Counted from the stretch's first letter, positions 21,620-35,432 are shown. The stretch: DNA of 64,000 nt from Deinococcus sp. QL22 (GCF_023370075.1 NZ_CP097149.1:1074001-1138000); one strand, 5' to 3'. Notes: a model not told the origin generated them from the letters alone. Numbers and translations: made by a program.

Positions 21620-22474
21620 TCAGCGCCCAAACCGCCGTTCCCGCCCCTGAAAATCGCGCAGGGCACGCAGGAAATCCACGCGCCTGAACCCCGGCCAGTA
21701 CACGTCGCAAAAGTAATATTCGCTGTATACACTCTGCCAGAGCATAAAGCCCGACAGCCGGATCTCACCGCTGGTACGAATAATAAAATCGGGGTCGGGC
21801 GTGTCGGCGGTGTACAGATGGGCACTGATGTGATCCGGCTCCAGAGCGTCGGCGGCCTGCTCCAGCGTCAGTCCAGCTGCGGCCTGTGCTTGCAGGTGCA
21901 ACTTCACGGCGTCCACGATCTCTTCCCGGCCCCCGTAGCCCACCGCGATATTCAGGCGCATGCCGTCGTAGCCAGCGGTTTTTTCTTCCAGGTCTTTCAG
22001 GGCGTCCAGCACCTGCGCCGGGAACGCGTGGTGCTGCCCGATGGCCCGCACACGCACGCGGTTGGCGTGAATGCGCGGGTCTGTAGCGAGGTTGCGGGCC
22101 TCTCGCTCCAGCAGACTCAGAATATGAGCCAGTTCTTCTGCGTCGCGCCCGGCGTTGTCGGTGCTTAGTACCCAGATGGTGGCGGCGGGAATGCCCAACT
22201 CCAGGCACCATTGCAGCACTTCATGGGCTTTGTCGGCCCCGAAGGAATGCCCCACCTCGCGCTGAACTCCGGCGGCGCGGGCAAAACGGCGGTTGCCATC
22301 CAAGATCAGGCCCAGATGACGCGGCAGCTTGCCATGCGCCTTCACTTCGCGTGCCAGACGCTGTTCGTAACCCCACAGTAAGGCCCCACGCGCCGCGCTC
22401 CGACCTTTTTGGGCGGTGGTCAGGGCCATCGTGAGGGCGCTGTTTTTCGGTTTGCCGTCCGTGCCGTTGCTCAT
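21620..22474 (-). CDS. uppS: Isoprenyl (undecaprenyl) diphosphate synthase
   Basis: Cis-prenyltransferase condensing isopentenyl diphosphate units to make the lipid carrier for cell-wall and glycan synthesis. 284 residues. Catalytic Asp in LGLILDGNRRFAR, the GHSFGADKAHEVL region, and IRTSGEIRLSGFMLWQSVYSEYYF near the end are all typical. A 50-residue extension precedes the core, longer than in E. coli UppS. The true start could be the internal Met at residue 16. Chain length of the product is not known. Confidence 0.93.
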   Translation of the reverse strand: MSNGTDGKPKNSALTMALTTAQKGRSAARGALLWGYEQRLAREVKAHGKLPRHLGLILDGNRRFARAAGVQREVGHSFGADKAHEVLQWCLELGIPAATIWVLSTDNAGRDAEELAHILSLLEREARNLATDPRIHANRVRVRAIGQHHAFPAQVLDALKDLEEKTAGYDGMRLNIAVGYGGREEIVDAVKLHLQAQAAAGLTLEQAADALEPDHISAHLYTADTPDPDFIIRTSGEIRLSGFMLWQSVYSEYYFCDVYWPGFRRVDFLRALRDFQGRERRFGR

Positions 22475-22608
22475 AGGCAGGTCACGGGAGAGGAGGCAAA
22501 CCGAGAGTGAAGAACCGGGGGCGTGCAGGAACCAGACATCGCTCCGCAGTTTACCGCCGCCGCCCGCCTACAACCGTCCGCCAAAAGGGGGGCAGATGAA
22601 GGCCTGGT

Positions 22609-22935
22609 TTACGTGTCGGAATTGCGGTCTACGCCACTGGCCCCCATCTGATCGGCGTCGCTGCCCTCTCCGGTCGGGTTCAGCATGCCGCTGTTGTCCA
22701 TCTGCTTGGCGGGGTCGCTCTGGCCCGCGATTCCGGTGGGCAAGCCCTGCTGGTGCTGCTCGACCACGTTCTCGGTGGCCGCCGCATCTGCCGCCGTGCC
22801 CGCGCCGCCCTGCATGCTGGGATCCAGGTTGGTGTTGGCCCCGTGCGTGCTGGTGGCGTTTCCGGTGTGATTCTCCATCGTCTCGGGAGTGCTGCTGGTG
22901 GTGCTTGGGGTGCTGCTCGGTTTGCCTTCGCCCAT
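22609..22935 (-). CDS. Small Ser/Thr/Asn-rich acidic protein of unknown function
   Basis: 108 residues, highly polar, no Cys and no membrane segment; probably disordered. An excellent ribosome site (AGGAGG, leader GGAGGCACCACTC) precedes ATG, almost the same leader as fba and the ROK kinase gene, which argues for a real and well-translated gene. Composition resembles small hydrophilic stress-type proteins, but no family is recognised. Confidence 0.7.
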   Translation of the reverse strand: MGEGKPSSTPSTTSSTPETMENHTGNATSTHGANTNLDPSMQGGAGTAADAAATENVVEQHQQGLPTGIAGQSDPAKQMDNSGMLNPTGEGSDADQMGASGVDRNSDT

Positions 22936-23140
22936 GAGTGGTGCCTCCTATGTGTTGCTTGAAATCGTGCTGTTTGAGTTGGTGGTCTTGGCAGTCTGGC
23001 GCGTGCGGCGGCGCGTCGGATGGGGGCGGCATTGATGAGGTGCTTACGCAGCCGCCCCCACATGTCCAATCAACTGGCTCGTCCCCCCAACCGGAACGCC
23101 CGCTGCCCCCGGATTTGCGCCTATGCTCTAGGCTGACGCC

Positions 23141-24058
23141 GTGACTGTTCCCGTGCCGCCCACTGCTCCTGCTCGTCCGTCTCCGGCCCTGGATTCGTTG
23201 TCGTTGGCCGCCATTCTGGTCACCATCGTGTTCTGGGCGTCGTCGTTTGCGGGCATTCGCGCAGGGCTGGAGGCGTTTTCGCCGGGGCATCTCACGCTGT
23301 ACCGCTTCTTGGTCGCCAGTGCTGCACTGGGCATATTCGCGCTATTCACGCGCATTCCGCTGCCGCCCCTGCCTGATCTGGCCCGCATCGCCCTGCTCAG
23401 TTTTTCGGGCATCACGCTGTACCACATCTGCCTGAATTACGGAGAAGTCAGCGTGCCCGCCGGAACCGCCAGCCTGATTATTGCGGCGGGGCCAGTCATC
23501 ACGGCACTCTTGGCGACCCGTTTCGGCAACGAGCGGCTGAATCTGGTGGGCTGGATCGGCACCCTGATCAGCTTTTCGGGCGTGGCCCTGATCGTGCTGG
23601 GCAAGGGCGAAAGCGTGAACTTTACGCAGGGCGCCCTGCTGATTCTGGCCGCCGCGCTGTTTACCAGCCTGTATTTCGTGTTCCAGAAACCCCTGCTGGC
23701 CCGCATGAAACCGCTGCACTTTACGGTCTGGTCACTGATGCTGGGCACCATTCCCATGCTGATCTTCCTGCCCGGATTCGGCTCCGAGTTGGCCCGCGCA
23801 CCGCTGGCCGCGCATGTGGCCGTCATTTACATCGGGCTGTTTCCGGCGGCGCTGGCCTATATCACTTGGTCGTTTGCGCTGTCGCGGGTGGGGGCCAATA
23901 CCACCGCGTCGTTCCTGTATGTCAGCCCGGTGCTGGCCATCCTGATCGGCTGGCTGTGGCTGAATGAGGTGCCTGGAGTTATCAGTCTGGTGGGCGGCGC
24001 GATTTCCATTGCGGGCGTGATTTTGGTCAATACGTTGGGCAAGCCGAGGAAGGCATGA
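23141..24058 (+). CDS. EamA/DMT-family transporter
   Basis: 305-residue inner-membrane protein with two EamA repeats of five helices each. Seen: [21 protein letters not shown] in repeat 1, [21 protein letters not shown] at the end of repeat 1, and [21 protein letters not shown] in repeat 2. Members export metabolites or drugs; the substrate is unknown. GTG start is supported by TAGGCT-N6-GTG. Its stop overlaps the next gene by ATGA, so it is co-expressed with the fused ABC transporter. Confidence 0.88.
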   Translation: MTVPVPPTAPARPSPALDSLSLAAILVTIVFWASSFAGIRAGLEAFSPGHLTLYRFLVASAALGIFALFTRIPLPPLPDLARIALLSFSGITLYHICLNYGEVSVPAGTASLIIAAGPVITALLATRFGNERLNLVGWIGTLISFSGVALIVLGKGESVNFTQGALLILAAALFTSLYFVFQKPLLARMKPLHFTVWSLMLGTIPMLIFLPGFGSELARAPLAAHVAVIYIGLFPAALAYITWSFALSRVGANTTASFLYVSPVLAILIGWLWLNEVPGVISLVGGAISIAGVILVNTLGKPRKA

Positions 24059-25578
24059 GCGTGTCCGCGTTCCCATCCAGCCACACAGTGTCTACCGACA
24101 CCGCACCCATTCAGCTAGAGGATGTGACCGTGCGCCTCGGCGGCGAAACTGTGCTGTCGGGCGTCACGCTGGATGTGCGGCGCGGCGAGTTTCTGGCAAT
24201 CATCGGCCCCAGCGGTGGCGGCAAAAGTACCCTGCTGCGCGTGATCGCGGGCCTGCTGAAGCCGCAATCCGGGCGGGTCGAGGTGTCGTCGGCCCCTGCC
24301 CTGGTCTTTCAGGATTACCGATTGCTGCCCTGGCGTTCTGCGCTGCGGAATGTGCAGTTACCGCACGATCTGGGCGTGGGAGACTTGGGCAAGGAGGGCG
24401 GCCTCAGCGCCCGCGAAGCCCTGCATCTGGTGGGCATGGACGCCTACGCCGACTATTTTCCGGCGCAGTTGTCGGGCGGCATGCGGGCGCGGGTGGCGCT
24501 GGCACGGGCGTTGGCCCAGAGCGGCGATGTGCTGCTGCTGGACGAACCGTTTGCCGCCCTGGACGCACTGGTACGAGAACGCTTCAACGCCGAATTGCGC
24601 CATCTGCACGAGAAAACGGGCCGCACCACCGTGCTGGTCACGCATTCCATCCGCGAGGCCGCCACACTGGCTGACCGGGTGGCCGTGCTCAGGGATGGGC
24701 GCATCGTGGATATTCTGGACACCCGCATCAAAGCCGTGCCGCCCGCCCCCACTGCCACAGAGGGCCGCCTGCGCGACTTGCTGGGCACCGGAGACAGCAC
24801 CCGGATTCGCGCCGAGCGCCCACCACCCAAACCCCGTTTTCCCTGGGCACCCGCCGCCGCGCTGCTGGTGGGCCTGCTGGTGTGGGAAATCGCGGCCCGC
24901 GCCATCGGGGTGCCGCTGCTGCTGCCCGCGCCCGCGCATGTCTGGGGCGAGCTTCTCAAAACACCCGCCGAATTTGCCGAAGCGACGTGGGGCACGGCCC
25001 GAATTGCTCTGCTCGGGGCGTTGGTGGGCGGCGTAGCGGGCATTCTGATCGGCTATCCGCTGGGCAAACGGCCCGGTCTGGAGCGGCTGCTCAGTCCGTA
25101 TGTCATCGCCTCGCAAAGTACACCCATCGTGGTGCTGGCCCCGCTGCTGATCACCTGGTTCGGCTTTACCCTCATTCCCGCCGTGCTGGTCAGCGCCCTC
25201 AGCGCCTTGTATCCCATCATGATCGCCACCATTGTCGGCGTACGCGAGGTAGACCGCACCTATCAGGAACTGTTTCTGAGCCTGCGGGCCAACTTCTGGC
25301 AACGCCTGACCCGCCTAGAATTGCCCGGAGCCCTGCCCGTGATGCTAGGCGGCCTGCGCCTCTCGCTGAGCCTCGCCCTGATCGGCGCGGTGGTCTGGGA
25401 ATTTGTGAGCAACCAGAAGCCGGGGCTGGGCTTTCTGGTCAATCAGGCGCGGGCCTACTACCAGACGCCCCGGCAGTTTGCGGCCATTGCCCTCCTGATC
25501 TTGCTAGGTGTGGCGCTGTATCTAGGTGTAACAACGCTGGAACGCCGGGTGATGCGTCGGCGGGGGCGGGTGGGGTAG
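24055..25578 (+). CDS. Fused ABC transporter: ATPase plus permease (SsuBC/TauBC/NMT1-type)
   Basis: 507 residues joining two proteins usually encoded separately. ATPase domain at about 18-250: Walker [11 protein letters not shown]-loop [10 protein letters not shown], signature LSGGMRARV, Walker [14 protein letters not shown]-loop LVTHSIREA. Permease domain at about 265-500 with about six helices and an EAA-like loop ([24 protein letters not shown]). This class imports sulfonates, nitrate, or thiamine/riboflavin precursors, but no substrate-binding protein is next to it. Coupled to the EamA gene by ATGA. A genuine fusion: the frame is open throughout and both domains are complete. Confidence 0.88.
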   Translation: MSVSAFPSSHTVSTDTAPIQLEDVTVRLGGETVLSGVTLDVRRGEFLAIIGPSGGGKSTLLRVIAGLLKPQSGRVEVSSAPALVFQDYRLLPWRSALRNVQLPHDLGVGDLGKEGGLSAREALHLVGMDAYADYFPAQLSGGMRARVALARALAQSGDVLLLDEPFAALDALVRERFNAELRHLHEKTGRTTVLVTHSIREAATLADRVAVLRDGRIVDILDTRIKAVPPAPTATEGRLRDLLGTGDSTRIRAERPPPKPRFPWAPAAALLVGLLVWEIAARAIGVPLLLPAPAHVWGELLKTPAEFAEATWGTARIALLGALVGGVAGILIGYPLGKRPGLERLLSPYVIASQSTPIVVLAPLLITWFGFTLIPAVLVSALSALYPIMIATIVGVREVDRTYQELFLSLRANFWQRLTRLELPGALPVMLGGLRLSLSLALIGAVVWEFVSNQKPGLGFLVNQARAYYQTPRQFAAIALLILLGVALYLGVTTLERRVMRRRGRVG

Positions 25579-25591
25579 GCGGTCAGGTTTT

Positions 25592-25620
25592 ACTAAGGGT
25601 CAAGAGGCTGAGGGGCTAAG
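25592..25620. repeat. CTAAGGGT-type intergenic motif
   Basis: ACTAAGGGTCAAGAGG and GGGGCTAAGG, with an inverted partner TTAGACCCTTAAACCC with CTTAGACC at about 25826-25852 across the same gap. Part of the dispersed family described in findings. Confidence 0.45.
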
Positions 25621-25722
25621 GAAGGGCGCAAGGGCAAGCCTCTGCGCTCACTCACGCCATTCCTCTGTGAGAAAGGGGCCACCCAGCAACTGAACCCCCC
25701 CATACGAACCTGCTCTGATTCC

Positions 25723-25814
25723 CGAACATCCGTAAGGGCACTGGATGTTCGTCCATCGCTGCCAGCTCGTACTCTTTGCCACTCGCTCCGCTCGGATGAT
25801 TCTCACGAATCATC
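25723..25814 (-). repeat. Structured intergenic repeat, copy 5
   Basis: On the minus strand: hairpin A GATGATTC/GAATCATC (25814-25807 with 25802-25795, 4-nt loop), exact box CGAGCGGAGCGAG (25794-25782), then a spacer and hairpin B CGAACATCC/GGATGTTCG (25751-25743 with 25731-25723). The 25579-25908 gap holds this and the CTAAGGGT motifs; no gene. Confidence 0.75.
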
Positions 25815-25908
25815 GCAATTTGGTATTAGACCCTTAAACCCTTAGACCTAGCCCCAGATAGCCACATTGCCGACAGACCGCCCCACCAATGCGGCTACCC
25901 TAAGCAGC

Positions 25909-26319
25909 ATGGAAAGGCCGCTGGTGTGTGTGGGTGCGTTGGTGTGGGGGCCAGATGGCCGGGTGCTGCTGGTGAGAACCACCAAATGGCAGGGCGCGTG
26001 GGGCGTGCCAGGCGGCAAATTGGAGTGGGGCGAAACGCTGGAAACTGCCACCAGGCGCGAGTTTTTAGAGGAAACGGGCCTCGTTTTGCAGGAGGTGCGC
26101 TACGCCCAGACGCAGGAAGCTGTGTTGTCCGGGGAGTTTCACAAGCCCTCGCACATGCTCCTGATCGATTTTTTTGCGCGGGCCGACACCTTCGATATTG
26201 CGCCTAATGAAGAAATAGAGGCTTGGGCATGGGTGGAACTGGCCGAGGCCCACACCTACCCGCTGAACTCGTTTACACGCACGCTGATTGATCTGGCGCT
26301 TCAGCAGAGGGAAGTGTGA
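25909..26319 (+). CDS. NUDIX hydrolase
   Basis: 136 residues. The Nudix box is complete: [20 protein letters not shown] followed by ETGL, which fits GX5EX7REUXEEXGU. The enzyme hydrolyses a nucleoside diphosphate linked to another group; the target is unknown. Deinococcus has many Nudix enzymes. Start by TACCCT-N7-ATG (leaderless). The stop overlaps the following SDR start in GTGA, so the two are co-translated. Confidence 0.92.
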   Translation: MERPLVCVGALVWGPDGRVLLVRTTKWQGAWGVPGGKLEWGETLETATRREFLEETGLVLQEVRYAQTQEAVLSGEFHKPSHMLLIDFFARADTFDIAPNEEIEAWAWVELAEAHTYPLNSFTRTLIDLALQQREV

Positions 26320-27068
26320 CTGTGACCACAACAACTGCCCGCACAGGTACGGCGCTGGTCACGGGTGCGGCACGCGGAATTGGGCGGGCGCTGGCAGTGG
26401 CGCTGGCCACCGAGGGCTTCAACGTAGCGGTGCATTACCGGGGCAGCGAATCCGATGCACAGGAAACGGCGCAGCTGTGTGAACTGGCGGGTGAGATGGC
26501 TGGCGTGCAGGCTGTCATTCTTCAAGCCGATTTGACCCAGCCCCAGCACGCGCGGGAATTGGTGCAGCGGGCGCACGCCACGTTGCCCGGTTCGCCGCTG
26601 GCCGTGCTGGTCAACAACGTGGGCAACTACGTACATAAGCCTCTGCTGGACACCACTGACGCCGACTGGGCCGACATGCTGGGCAGCAACCTGACCGCCA
26701 CGTTTGCCACCTGTCAGGCCGCCGCGCCGCTGCTGCGCGAATCGGGCTATGGCCGGATCATCAATCTGGGTTACGCGGGGGCAAGCAATCTGGTGGCCCG
26801 CCCCGGCATCGTGCCCTACGTGATCGCCAAAGCGGGCGTGCTGCACCTGTCGCGGGCGTTGGCCGTCACTTTGGCGGGCACAGGCGTCAGCGTGAATGTG
26901 GTGTCGCCGGGGGTCATCGAAACCAGCATCAGCCAACCCCTGCGCGAGATTCCCGCCGGACGCCCCGGCACAGTGGCCGAACTCGTAGACGCCGCGCTGT
27001 ATTTTGTGCGGGCCAGCGACTACGTGACCGGGCAAGAGTTGGAAGTGGCGGGGGGCTGGAATCTCTGA
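26316..27068 (+). CDS. Short-chain dehydrogenase/reductase (FabG-like)
   Basis: 250 residues. NAD(P) loop [22 protein letters not shown] segment, catalytic Tyr-x3-Lys in [14 protein letters not shown], and the [17 protein letters not shown] region. Substrate unknown. Starts with GTG overlapping the Nudix stop by 4 bp. Confidence 0.88.
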   Translation: MTVTTTTARTGTALVTGAARGIGRALAVALATEGFNVAVHYRGSESDAQETAQLCELAGEMAGVQAVILQADLTQPQHARELVQRAHATLPGSPLAVLVNNVGNYVHKPLLDTTDADWADMLGSNLTATFATCQAAAPLLRESGYGRIINLGYAGASNLVARPGIVPYVIAKAGVLHLSRALAVTLAGTGVSVNVVSPGVIETSISQPLREIPAGRPGTVAELVDAALYFVRASDYVTGQELEVAGGWNL

Positions 27069-27087
27069 GAGCGGTGAGTGGGAAGGG

Positions 27088-27154
27088 CGTCTAAGAGTTG
27101 AGGGTCTAAGAAAAAAACTGCAACGCCATTTATTCTCTTAGCTCTTCTCCCCTC
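27088..27154. repeat. CTAAGGGT-type imperfect inverted repeat
   Basis: Left arm GTCTAAGAGTTGAGGGTC followed by TAAGA, then an A-run, then the right arm TCTCTTAGCTCTTCTCCCC. Lies between the converging SDR and zinc-ribbon genes and may act as a terminator. Confidence 0.45.
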
Positions 27155-27162
27155 GCACGCCC

Positions 27163-27354
27163 TCAGCGTCCCTTCTCTGCCTTCCAAGTCCCGCCGTATC
27201 TATATTCCGAATTCCCTTCTTCGGCAGCGCGGCGGCAGGGCGGGCACAGGAAGACCCAGCCTTCTTCCTCTTTCCGAATAACTCGGTACATCACGGGCGA
27301 CGGTTGGCCGCACTGGGCACAGGGTTTTTCTCGCACGCGGTGGGTGGCGGGCAT
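27163..27354 (-). CDS. 63-residue zinc-ribbon protein
   Basis: Starts MPATHRVREKPCAQCGQ and contains two CxxC pairs (CAQC and CPPC) about 24 residues apart, a treble-clef or ribbon layout that should bind one zinc. No other domain. A very good leaderless signature (TATGCT-N6-ATG on the minus strand) supports it as a real short gene. Function unknown. A long reading frame starting much further upstream (28533) runs antisense to dnaE and is not the gene. Confidence 0.7.
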   Translation of the reverse strand: MPATHRVREKPCAQCGQPSPVMYRVIRKEEEGWVFLCPPCRRAAEEGNSEYRYGGTWKAEKGR

Positions 27355-27483
27355 GGCTCCAGCATAAGCAGGCCGGGGTTTGGGCGGGATGTGAACCGAA
27401 TTCATGGCAATTGAACTGGCCTGGGCGTTCGTCAAGTTCCCACGCCACTGAAACCGCGCCCGCCTTGCGCCTAGACTCGCCGC

Positions 27484-31490
<4,007 letters not shown>

Positions 31491-31494
<4 letters not shown>

Positions 31495-32000
31495 GGGAAA
31501 TAAATCAGCAGTTGGCCGATGAAGCCCTGACGTGGGGCTGGATGATGTGGGTGGGCTTGGCCTCGTGGACGGACATTGTTCCTTGGGCCGATGGCTGGAT
31601 CATGCAGCTTGAGCATGGGCGGGACGAACTTACCGAAATCAGTCTGTATGCCCGCGCCCATGACTCTGATACGGCTCAGGCGCTCCGTGATCTGGCGCGG
31701 GCTGGACAGCCAGAAGAGGCGGCTAAATTGCTGGTGGAGCGGATGTTGACGCGGCTTGATGCGAGTGACAACCCTCATGAGTTGATTTACCGCCTCTATC
31801 AATTAAGCCAGATGGAATTAATGTCTGAGTTTGAACGGCCCTACGCTCTCCTGCCCGAAGAATTCAGCGACGCCATCTATGGTTTAGACCATCACCGTGA
31901 GAGTATCGACCCTGAACACGGCTGGCTGCAAAGAAATGCTGAAATAGATACGCTCTGGCTTAGACAAGAGGCACAGTCAGTCGTCTCAAAGTTGATTTAA
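31491..32000 (+). CDS. Hypothetical protein coupled to dnaE
   Basis: About 169 residues if it begins at TTG 31491, which overlaps the dnaE stop (TTGA). A later start at ATG ATG 31541 is possible. Cytosolic, rich in Leu, Glu and Trp, mostly helical (LTEISLYARAHDSDTAQALR, AAKLLVERMLTRLDA). No family recognised. The base composition falls toward its 3' end and in the 200 bp after it, unlike the neighbours, which could mean recent arrival. Its layout resembles small Imm/SMI-type proteins, but I cannot support that. Confidence 0.6.
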
Positions 32001-32200
32001 CTCAAATCCACGTCTGAGTCTATATTTTCAGCTGGCTCACCTATACTTTCAGCTCCTGGCATTTCATCCTAACTGCTGAAATCCCGCTCTTGTTGCGGTG
32101 GCTATTCGCGCTTAATCGGGCCTTGCATCAAAATCAGGGCAGAGTAGATTGAGTCGCCGGTCATACGACAGCGTAACAGCTTGAAAACTCCCCTCCACTC

Positions 32201-33280
32201 TTAGGCAAACTGCCGGGTCATCAGCAGCAATTTCAACTCGTGCGGACTCGTCGCCGTGTGCATGGCGTCTTCCTCGCTCATCAGGCCTGTGGAGACCAGT
32301 TCAGCCAGGTGCTGATCGAAGGTGTGCATCCCGCGCATGCCGCCCTCTAACAGGGCCTGCTTGATTTCCTCGGTGCGGTTGGGGTCTTTGATGCACTCGC
32401 GCACGGTGGGCGTACCCAGCATAATTTCCATGCCCAGCACACGTCCGCCGCCCAACTTGGGCAAGAGGCGTTGGCTGACCACACCCACAATCGTTTCCGA
32501 CAGGCCCAGCCGGATTTGCTCGCGCTCGTGGGGGGCGAAAAAGTCGATGATGCGGTTCACGGTTCGCACGGCGTCCTGGGTGTGCAGCGTCGAGAAGACC
32601 AAGTGCCCGGTCTGGGCCGCGCTCAGCGCCGCTTCTACCGTCTCCTTGTCGCGCATCTCGCCAATCAGGATCACGTCGGGGTCCTGGCGCATGCTGGCCC
32701 GCAGTCCGGCGGCAAAGCTGAGGGTGTCGCTGCCCAATTCCCGCTGGGAAATCAGGCCTAATTTATCGCTGTGCATGATCTCGATGGGGTCTTCCAGCGT
32801 CACGATGTTCACGGGCTGGGTGGCGTTGATGTAGTCGATGATGCTGGCCAGCGTGGTGGTTTTGCCGCTTCCGGTTGGCCCAGTCACCAGCACCAGCCCG
32901 CGCTCGTGGCCTGCCAGAGCCTCGAAGGTGGCGGCGGGCAGGCCCAATTCAGCAAAGCTGGGAATCGGCTTGTTCTCGATGACACGCATGATCAGGCCCA
33001 CCGAACCGCGCTGGTGGTAGGCATTCACGCGGAAACGGGCCACACCGGGCACACCGTAAGCAAAATCGGCGTCGCGGCGGGTCTGAAAGTCTTCCCACAT
33101 GCCGGGACGCGGCATCATTTCGGTGGCGAACCCCTCCACGTGTTCGGGCGTCAGGCGGCTCTCACCAAAACGCCGGATTTCGCCGTTGATGCGGCCAGCA
33201 GGCGGACTTCCGGCCCGCAAGTGAATATCACTGGCCCCCTCACGAACCATCACGCCCAGCAGTTCCTTCAGCACAGTCAT
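32201..33280 (-). CDS. pilT: Type IV pilus retraction ATPase PilT-like
   Basis: Hexameric secretion-type ATPase driving pilus retraction and twitching. 359 residues from ATG 33278-33280, fixed by TACTGT-N7-ATG. Walker A GPTGSGKTT, Asp box TLEDPIEIMH, Walker B DPDVILIGEMRD, His box GHLVFSTLHTQDA. N-terminal PAS-like domain starts with LGVMVREGASDIHLRAGSPP. Single gene here; the rest of the pilus system is elsewhere. Confidence 0.93.
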   Translation of the reverse strand: MTVLKELLGVMVREGASDIHLRAGSPPAGRINGEIRRFGESRLTPEHVEGFATEMMPRPGMWEDFQTRRDADFAYGVPGVARFRVNAYHQRGSVGLIMRVIENKPIPSFAELGLPAATFEALAGHERGLVLVTGPTGSGKTTTLASIIDYINATQPVNIVTLEDPIEIMHSDKLGLISQRELGSDTLSFAAGLRASMRQDPDVILIGEMRDKETVEAALSAAQTGHLVFSTLHTQDAVRTVNRIIDFFAPHEREQIRLGLSETIVGVVSQRLLPKLGGGRVLGMEIMLGTPTVRECIKDPNRTEEIKQALLEGGMRGMHTFDQHLAELVSTGLMSEEDAMHTATSPHELKLLLMTRQFA

Positions 33281-33384
33281 GCCCTGCACAGTAGCGGCGG
33301 GCGTCTTACAGCTTTCCCCCACTTAGAGGGGTGAGGGGGGTAAATTTGAGTCCTCCTCTCTCCACACTCTCCCTTGGCTCTGTC

Positions 33385-33975
33385 CTAACTGGGGCGGCCT
33401 GCTTTCAGCTTCCGGCTCTCTATGTCAGCGTGCTGGGTCAGGTATTGCAGCCAACCTTTGGCGGTCAGGGGGCCAAAATCGTTGTGTTCTATTTTCAGGT
33501 CGTCGTCGGGTGCCGCCGTATGTAACTCGCGGGCCAGTTCCACGCTGCGGGCGCGGGTCTGAGACAACAGGTCTTGCAGTTCGCTGAGGGTGGCCTCACT
33601 GGGCGGGCGGTAGGGGCTGTACTCGTCGCGCTCGTAGGGACGCTGGCCCAGCGCCACGCGCAGGCGGTTCTGGCCCCAGCGTTCGATGCCGATCATGTGC
33701 GCCAACACGTCCCGGTTGCCTGCGGTATCGGCGGCGCGGCTCGCCCGCCCGGTCAGCATCATGCCGCCGCGCTCCAGCCCCTGCCCCAGACCGGCGTAAC
33801 TGGCATTGCGGGCGGGCCGTTCTATCAGTTGCGCGGCCACCAAGCCCTTGACCTGCTGGCCCACGCCTTCGCCGTCTTTGCTGCGGCTGCGGGCCAGTAG
33901 CGCCGCCACACCCACGGCCGCCACCGTGACCACGACAGGAACGATGGGAAGGGTAGGAGTGGGTTTGGAGGTCAT
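33385..33975 (-). CDS. Membrane-anchored DinB-like protein
   Basis: 196 residues. One N-terminal membrane helix at about 9-27 (LPIVPVVVTVAAVGVAALLA), then a four-helix DinB_2-type domain with His residues spaced as in that fold (LAHMIGIERWGQN, LAREL HTAAP, LQYLTQHADIESRKL). DinB-type proteins are common and expanded in Deinococcus. The membrane anchor is unusual, as most are soluble. Start by TAGACT-N7-ATG. Confidence 0.7.
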   Translation of the reverse strand: MTSKPTPTLPIVPVVVTVAAVGVAALLARSRSKDGEGVGQQVKGLVAAQLIERPARNASYAGLGQGLERGGMMLTGRASRAADTAGNRDVLAHMIGIERWGQNRLRVALGQRPYERDEYSPYRPPSEATLSELQDLLSQTRARSVELARELHTAAPDDDLKIEHNDFGPLTAKGWLQYLTQHADIESRKLKAGRPS

Positions 33976-33980
33976 GCCTG

Positions 33981-34586
33981 TCAGTCTAGGCGGTCTGCCC
34001 CCTGCGCGGAAGACTCCGCCGTGTCTATTACCCCACCCGGCGTCCCGATCAGCGCCGCGTGCGAGTCACCGGGGCAGGGCAACTGGCCCCGCAGCATCAA
34101 CCCGTGCGCCAGGGTGAACTCCGGCAAGTCCAGATGCAGGCCGCGTGCGCCCCAGCCGAAGCCTCTGCCCACTCTGCCGCCGCTGTGGTCTGCGGCCACA
34201 CACGCCAACACCGCCGCCTGTGCGCCTTCCGGTTTTAGCTTCGGCTCGCCGTGTACCGCCATTTTGGACAGGTTCGCGCCCCCAACATCGGTGATTCTCC
34301 AGTACCAGCCGTCTTTTTTCAGGTTGGGGACATACAACGTGATGCCCGATTGCAACGCCAGCTTTCGCAGCGGCATCAGCACCCGGTCTGGCCCTACGAT
34401 CAACGTGTGCAGCGGCGCAACCCTTGGGTGCTTCAGCATATGTTTGGCGGCCTCCCGCGCCCCGGTAAAGTTGGGATGGTGGCCGTGCCGCGGCAGCGGA
34501 AACGCACACAGCCGTGCCCGCTCCAGCGCGTCCCAAACAGCGGTGCGGTGTGCGCCCGCTGTCGTGGTGGGTGTGGAAGCGGTCAT
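33981..34586 (-). CDS. 5-formyltetrahydrofolate cyclo-ligase-like protein
   Basis: 201 residues from ATG 34584-34586 (alternative Met at 34601). VWDALERARLCAFPLPRHGHHPNF, a middle VGPDRVLMPLRKLALQSGITLYVP, VACVAADHSGGRVGRGFGWG (the phosphate/ATP loop) and a TPGGVIDT end fit the MTHFS-type fold seen in archaeal and Deinococcus proteins, which is distinct from E. coli YgfA. True cyclo-ligase activity is not certain. TATGCT lies 10 nt before the chosen ATG. Head-to-head with the HD hydrolase gene. Confidence 0.75.
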   Translation of the reverse strand: MTASTPTTTAGAHRTAVWDALERARLCAFPLPRHGHHPNFTGAREAAKHMLKHPRVAPLHTLIVGPDRVLMPLRKLALQSGITLYVPNLKKDGWYWRITDVGGANLSKMAVHGEPKLKPEGAQAAVLACVAADHSGGRVGRGFGWGARGLHLDLPEFTLAHGLMLRGQLPCPGDSHAALIGTPGGVIDTAESSAQGADRLD

Positions 34587-34657
34587 CGGTACAGGGAGCA
34601 TAGCGGGCCGGGGCAAATCTGCACCCTGCCCCCAGCAAGATTGCGTAGGGTAAAGCC

Positions 34658-35389
34658 GTGACTTTTCCTCTGACAGAAAAATTTACCGAGGCCCTGCAAC
34701 TGGCGCACAAATGGCACTTTGGCCAGAATCGCAAAGGCACGCAGACGCCCTATTTGTCGCATCTGCTGGGCGTAGCGTCGGTGGCGCTGGAATTTGGCGC
34801 AACGGAAGCCGAAGCTATTGCCGCGCTGTTACACGACGCGCTGGAAGATGGGCCGGAAAATTTGACGGCGGATAAGAACGACCGGGAGAAGGTTCGCAAG
34901 GATTTGGAGACTCAAATTCAGGCCAAATTTGGTGCTGAAGTAGCTGCCCTCGTGCGCGGAGCCACGGAAGAAACGCCGCTGGTAAACGGCCAGAAACCGC
35001 CTTGGGCTGAGCGTAAACTGGATTATCTCGCCAAACTGGGTCATGAGGGAGCCAGTTCGCTCTTGGTCAGTGCCGCCGACAAGCTGCATAACGCCCGCAC
35101 CATCCTGACCGACGTGCTGACCGAAGGCACGACGCCTGAAGCGCGGGAAGCCTTCTTTAGCCGTTTCAGTCAGGGCCGAGAGGGAACGTTGCAGTATTAC
35201 CGCCTGCTGGCCGACGCCTACAGGCAGGCGGAGGGTGCGGCGGGGCGACTCCGTCTACAAGCCCTCTTTGCCGAACTGGAACGTACGGTATCGGCGCTGG
35301 AGGTGGCGTGCGGTGTCACGCCGGATGAGGTTCGGGGATATGCGCTGCTGCGTCCTGCCAGTTCTGACGACGCACTAGGGTTCATCTAA
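34658..35389 (+). CDS. HD-domain hydrolase (SpoT/MESH1-like)
   Basis: 243 residues. HD metal site pieces: YLSHLLGVASVALEFGATE, IAALLHDALEDGPEN, VSAADKLHNARTIL, in the order of the ppGpp hydrolase domain. No synthetase, TGS or ACT domain follows, so it would be a small alarmone hydrolase or a general nucleotide phosphohydrolase. A charged insertion (ADKNDREKVRKDLETQ) follows the HD motif. GTG start is supported by TAGGGT-N6-GTG. Confidence 0.82.
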   Translation: MTFPLTEKFTEALQLAHKWHFGQNRKGTQTPYLSHLLGVASVALEFGATEAEAIAALLHDALEDGPENLTADKNDREKVRKDLETQIQAKFGAEVAALVRGATEETPLVNGQKPPWAERKLDYLAKLGHEGASSLLVSAADKLHNARTILTDVLTEGTTPEAREAFFSRFSQGREGTLQYYRLLADAYRQAEGAAGRLRLQALFAELERTVSALEVACGVTPDEVRGYALLRPASSDDALGFI

Positions 35390-35399
35390 CTAGAAAGAG

Positions 35400-35425
35400 G
35401 CCCCCGTCATAGCGTTGACGGGGGC
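35400..35425. terminator. Terminator between HD hydrolase and tRNA-Lys
   Basis: GCCCCCGTCA (35400-35409) pairs with TGACGGGGGC (35416-35425) around a 6-nt loop. Can end the HD transcript and, from the other side, the tRNA transcript. Confidence 0.85.
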
Positions 35426-35432
35426 TTATCGG

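Noticed and set aside
32001..32200. Gene or regulatory RNA in the gap after the dnaE-coupled gene
   Set aside because: No frame, no strong hairpin and no promoter pair was found; only lower GC stands out.
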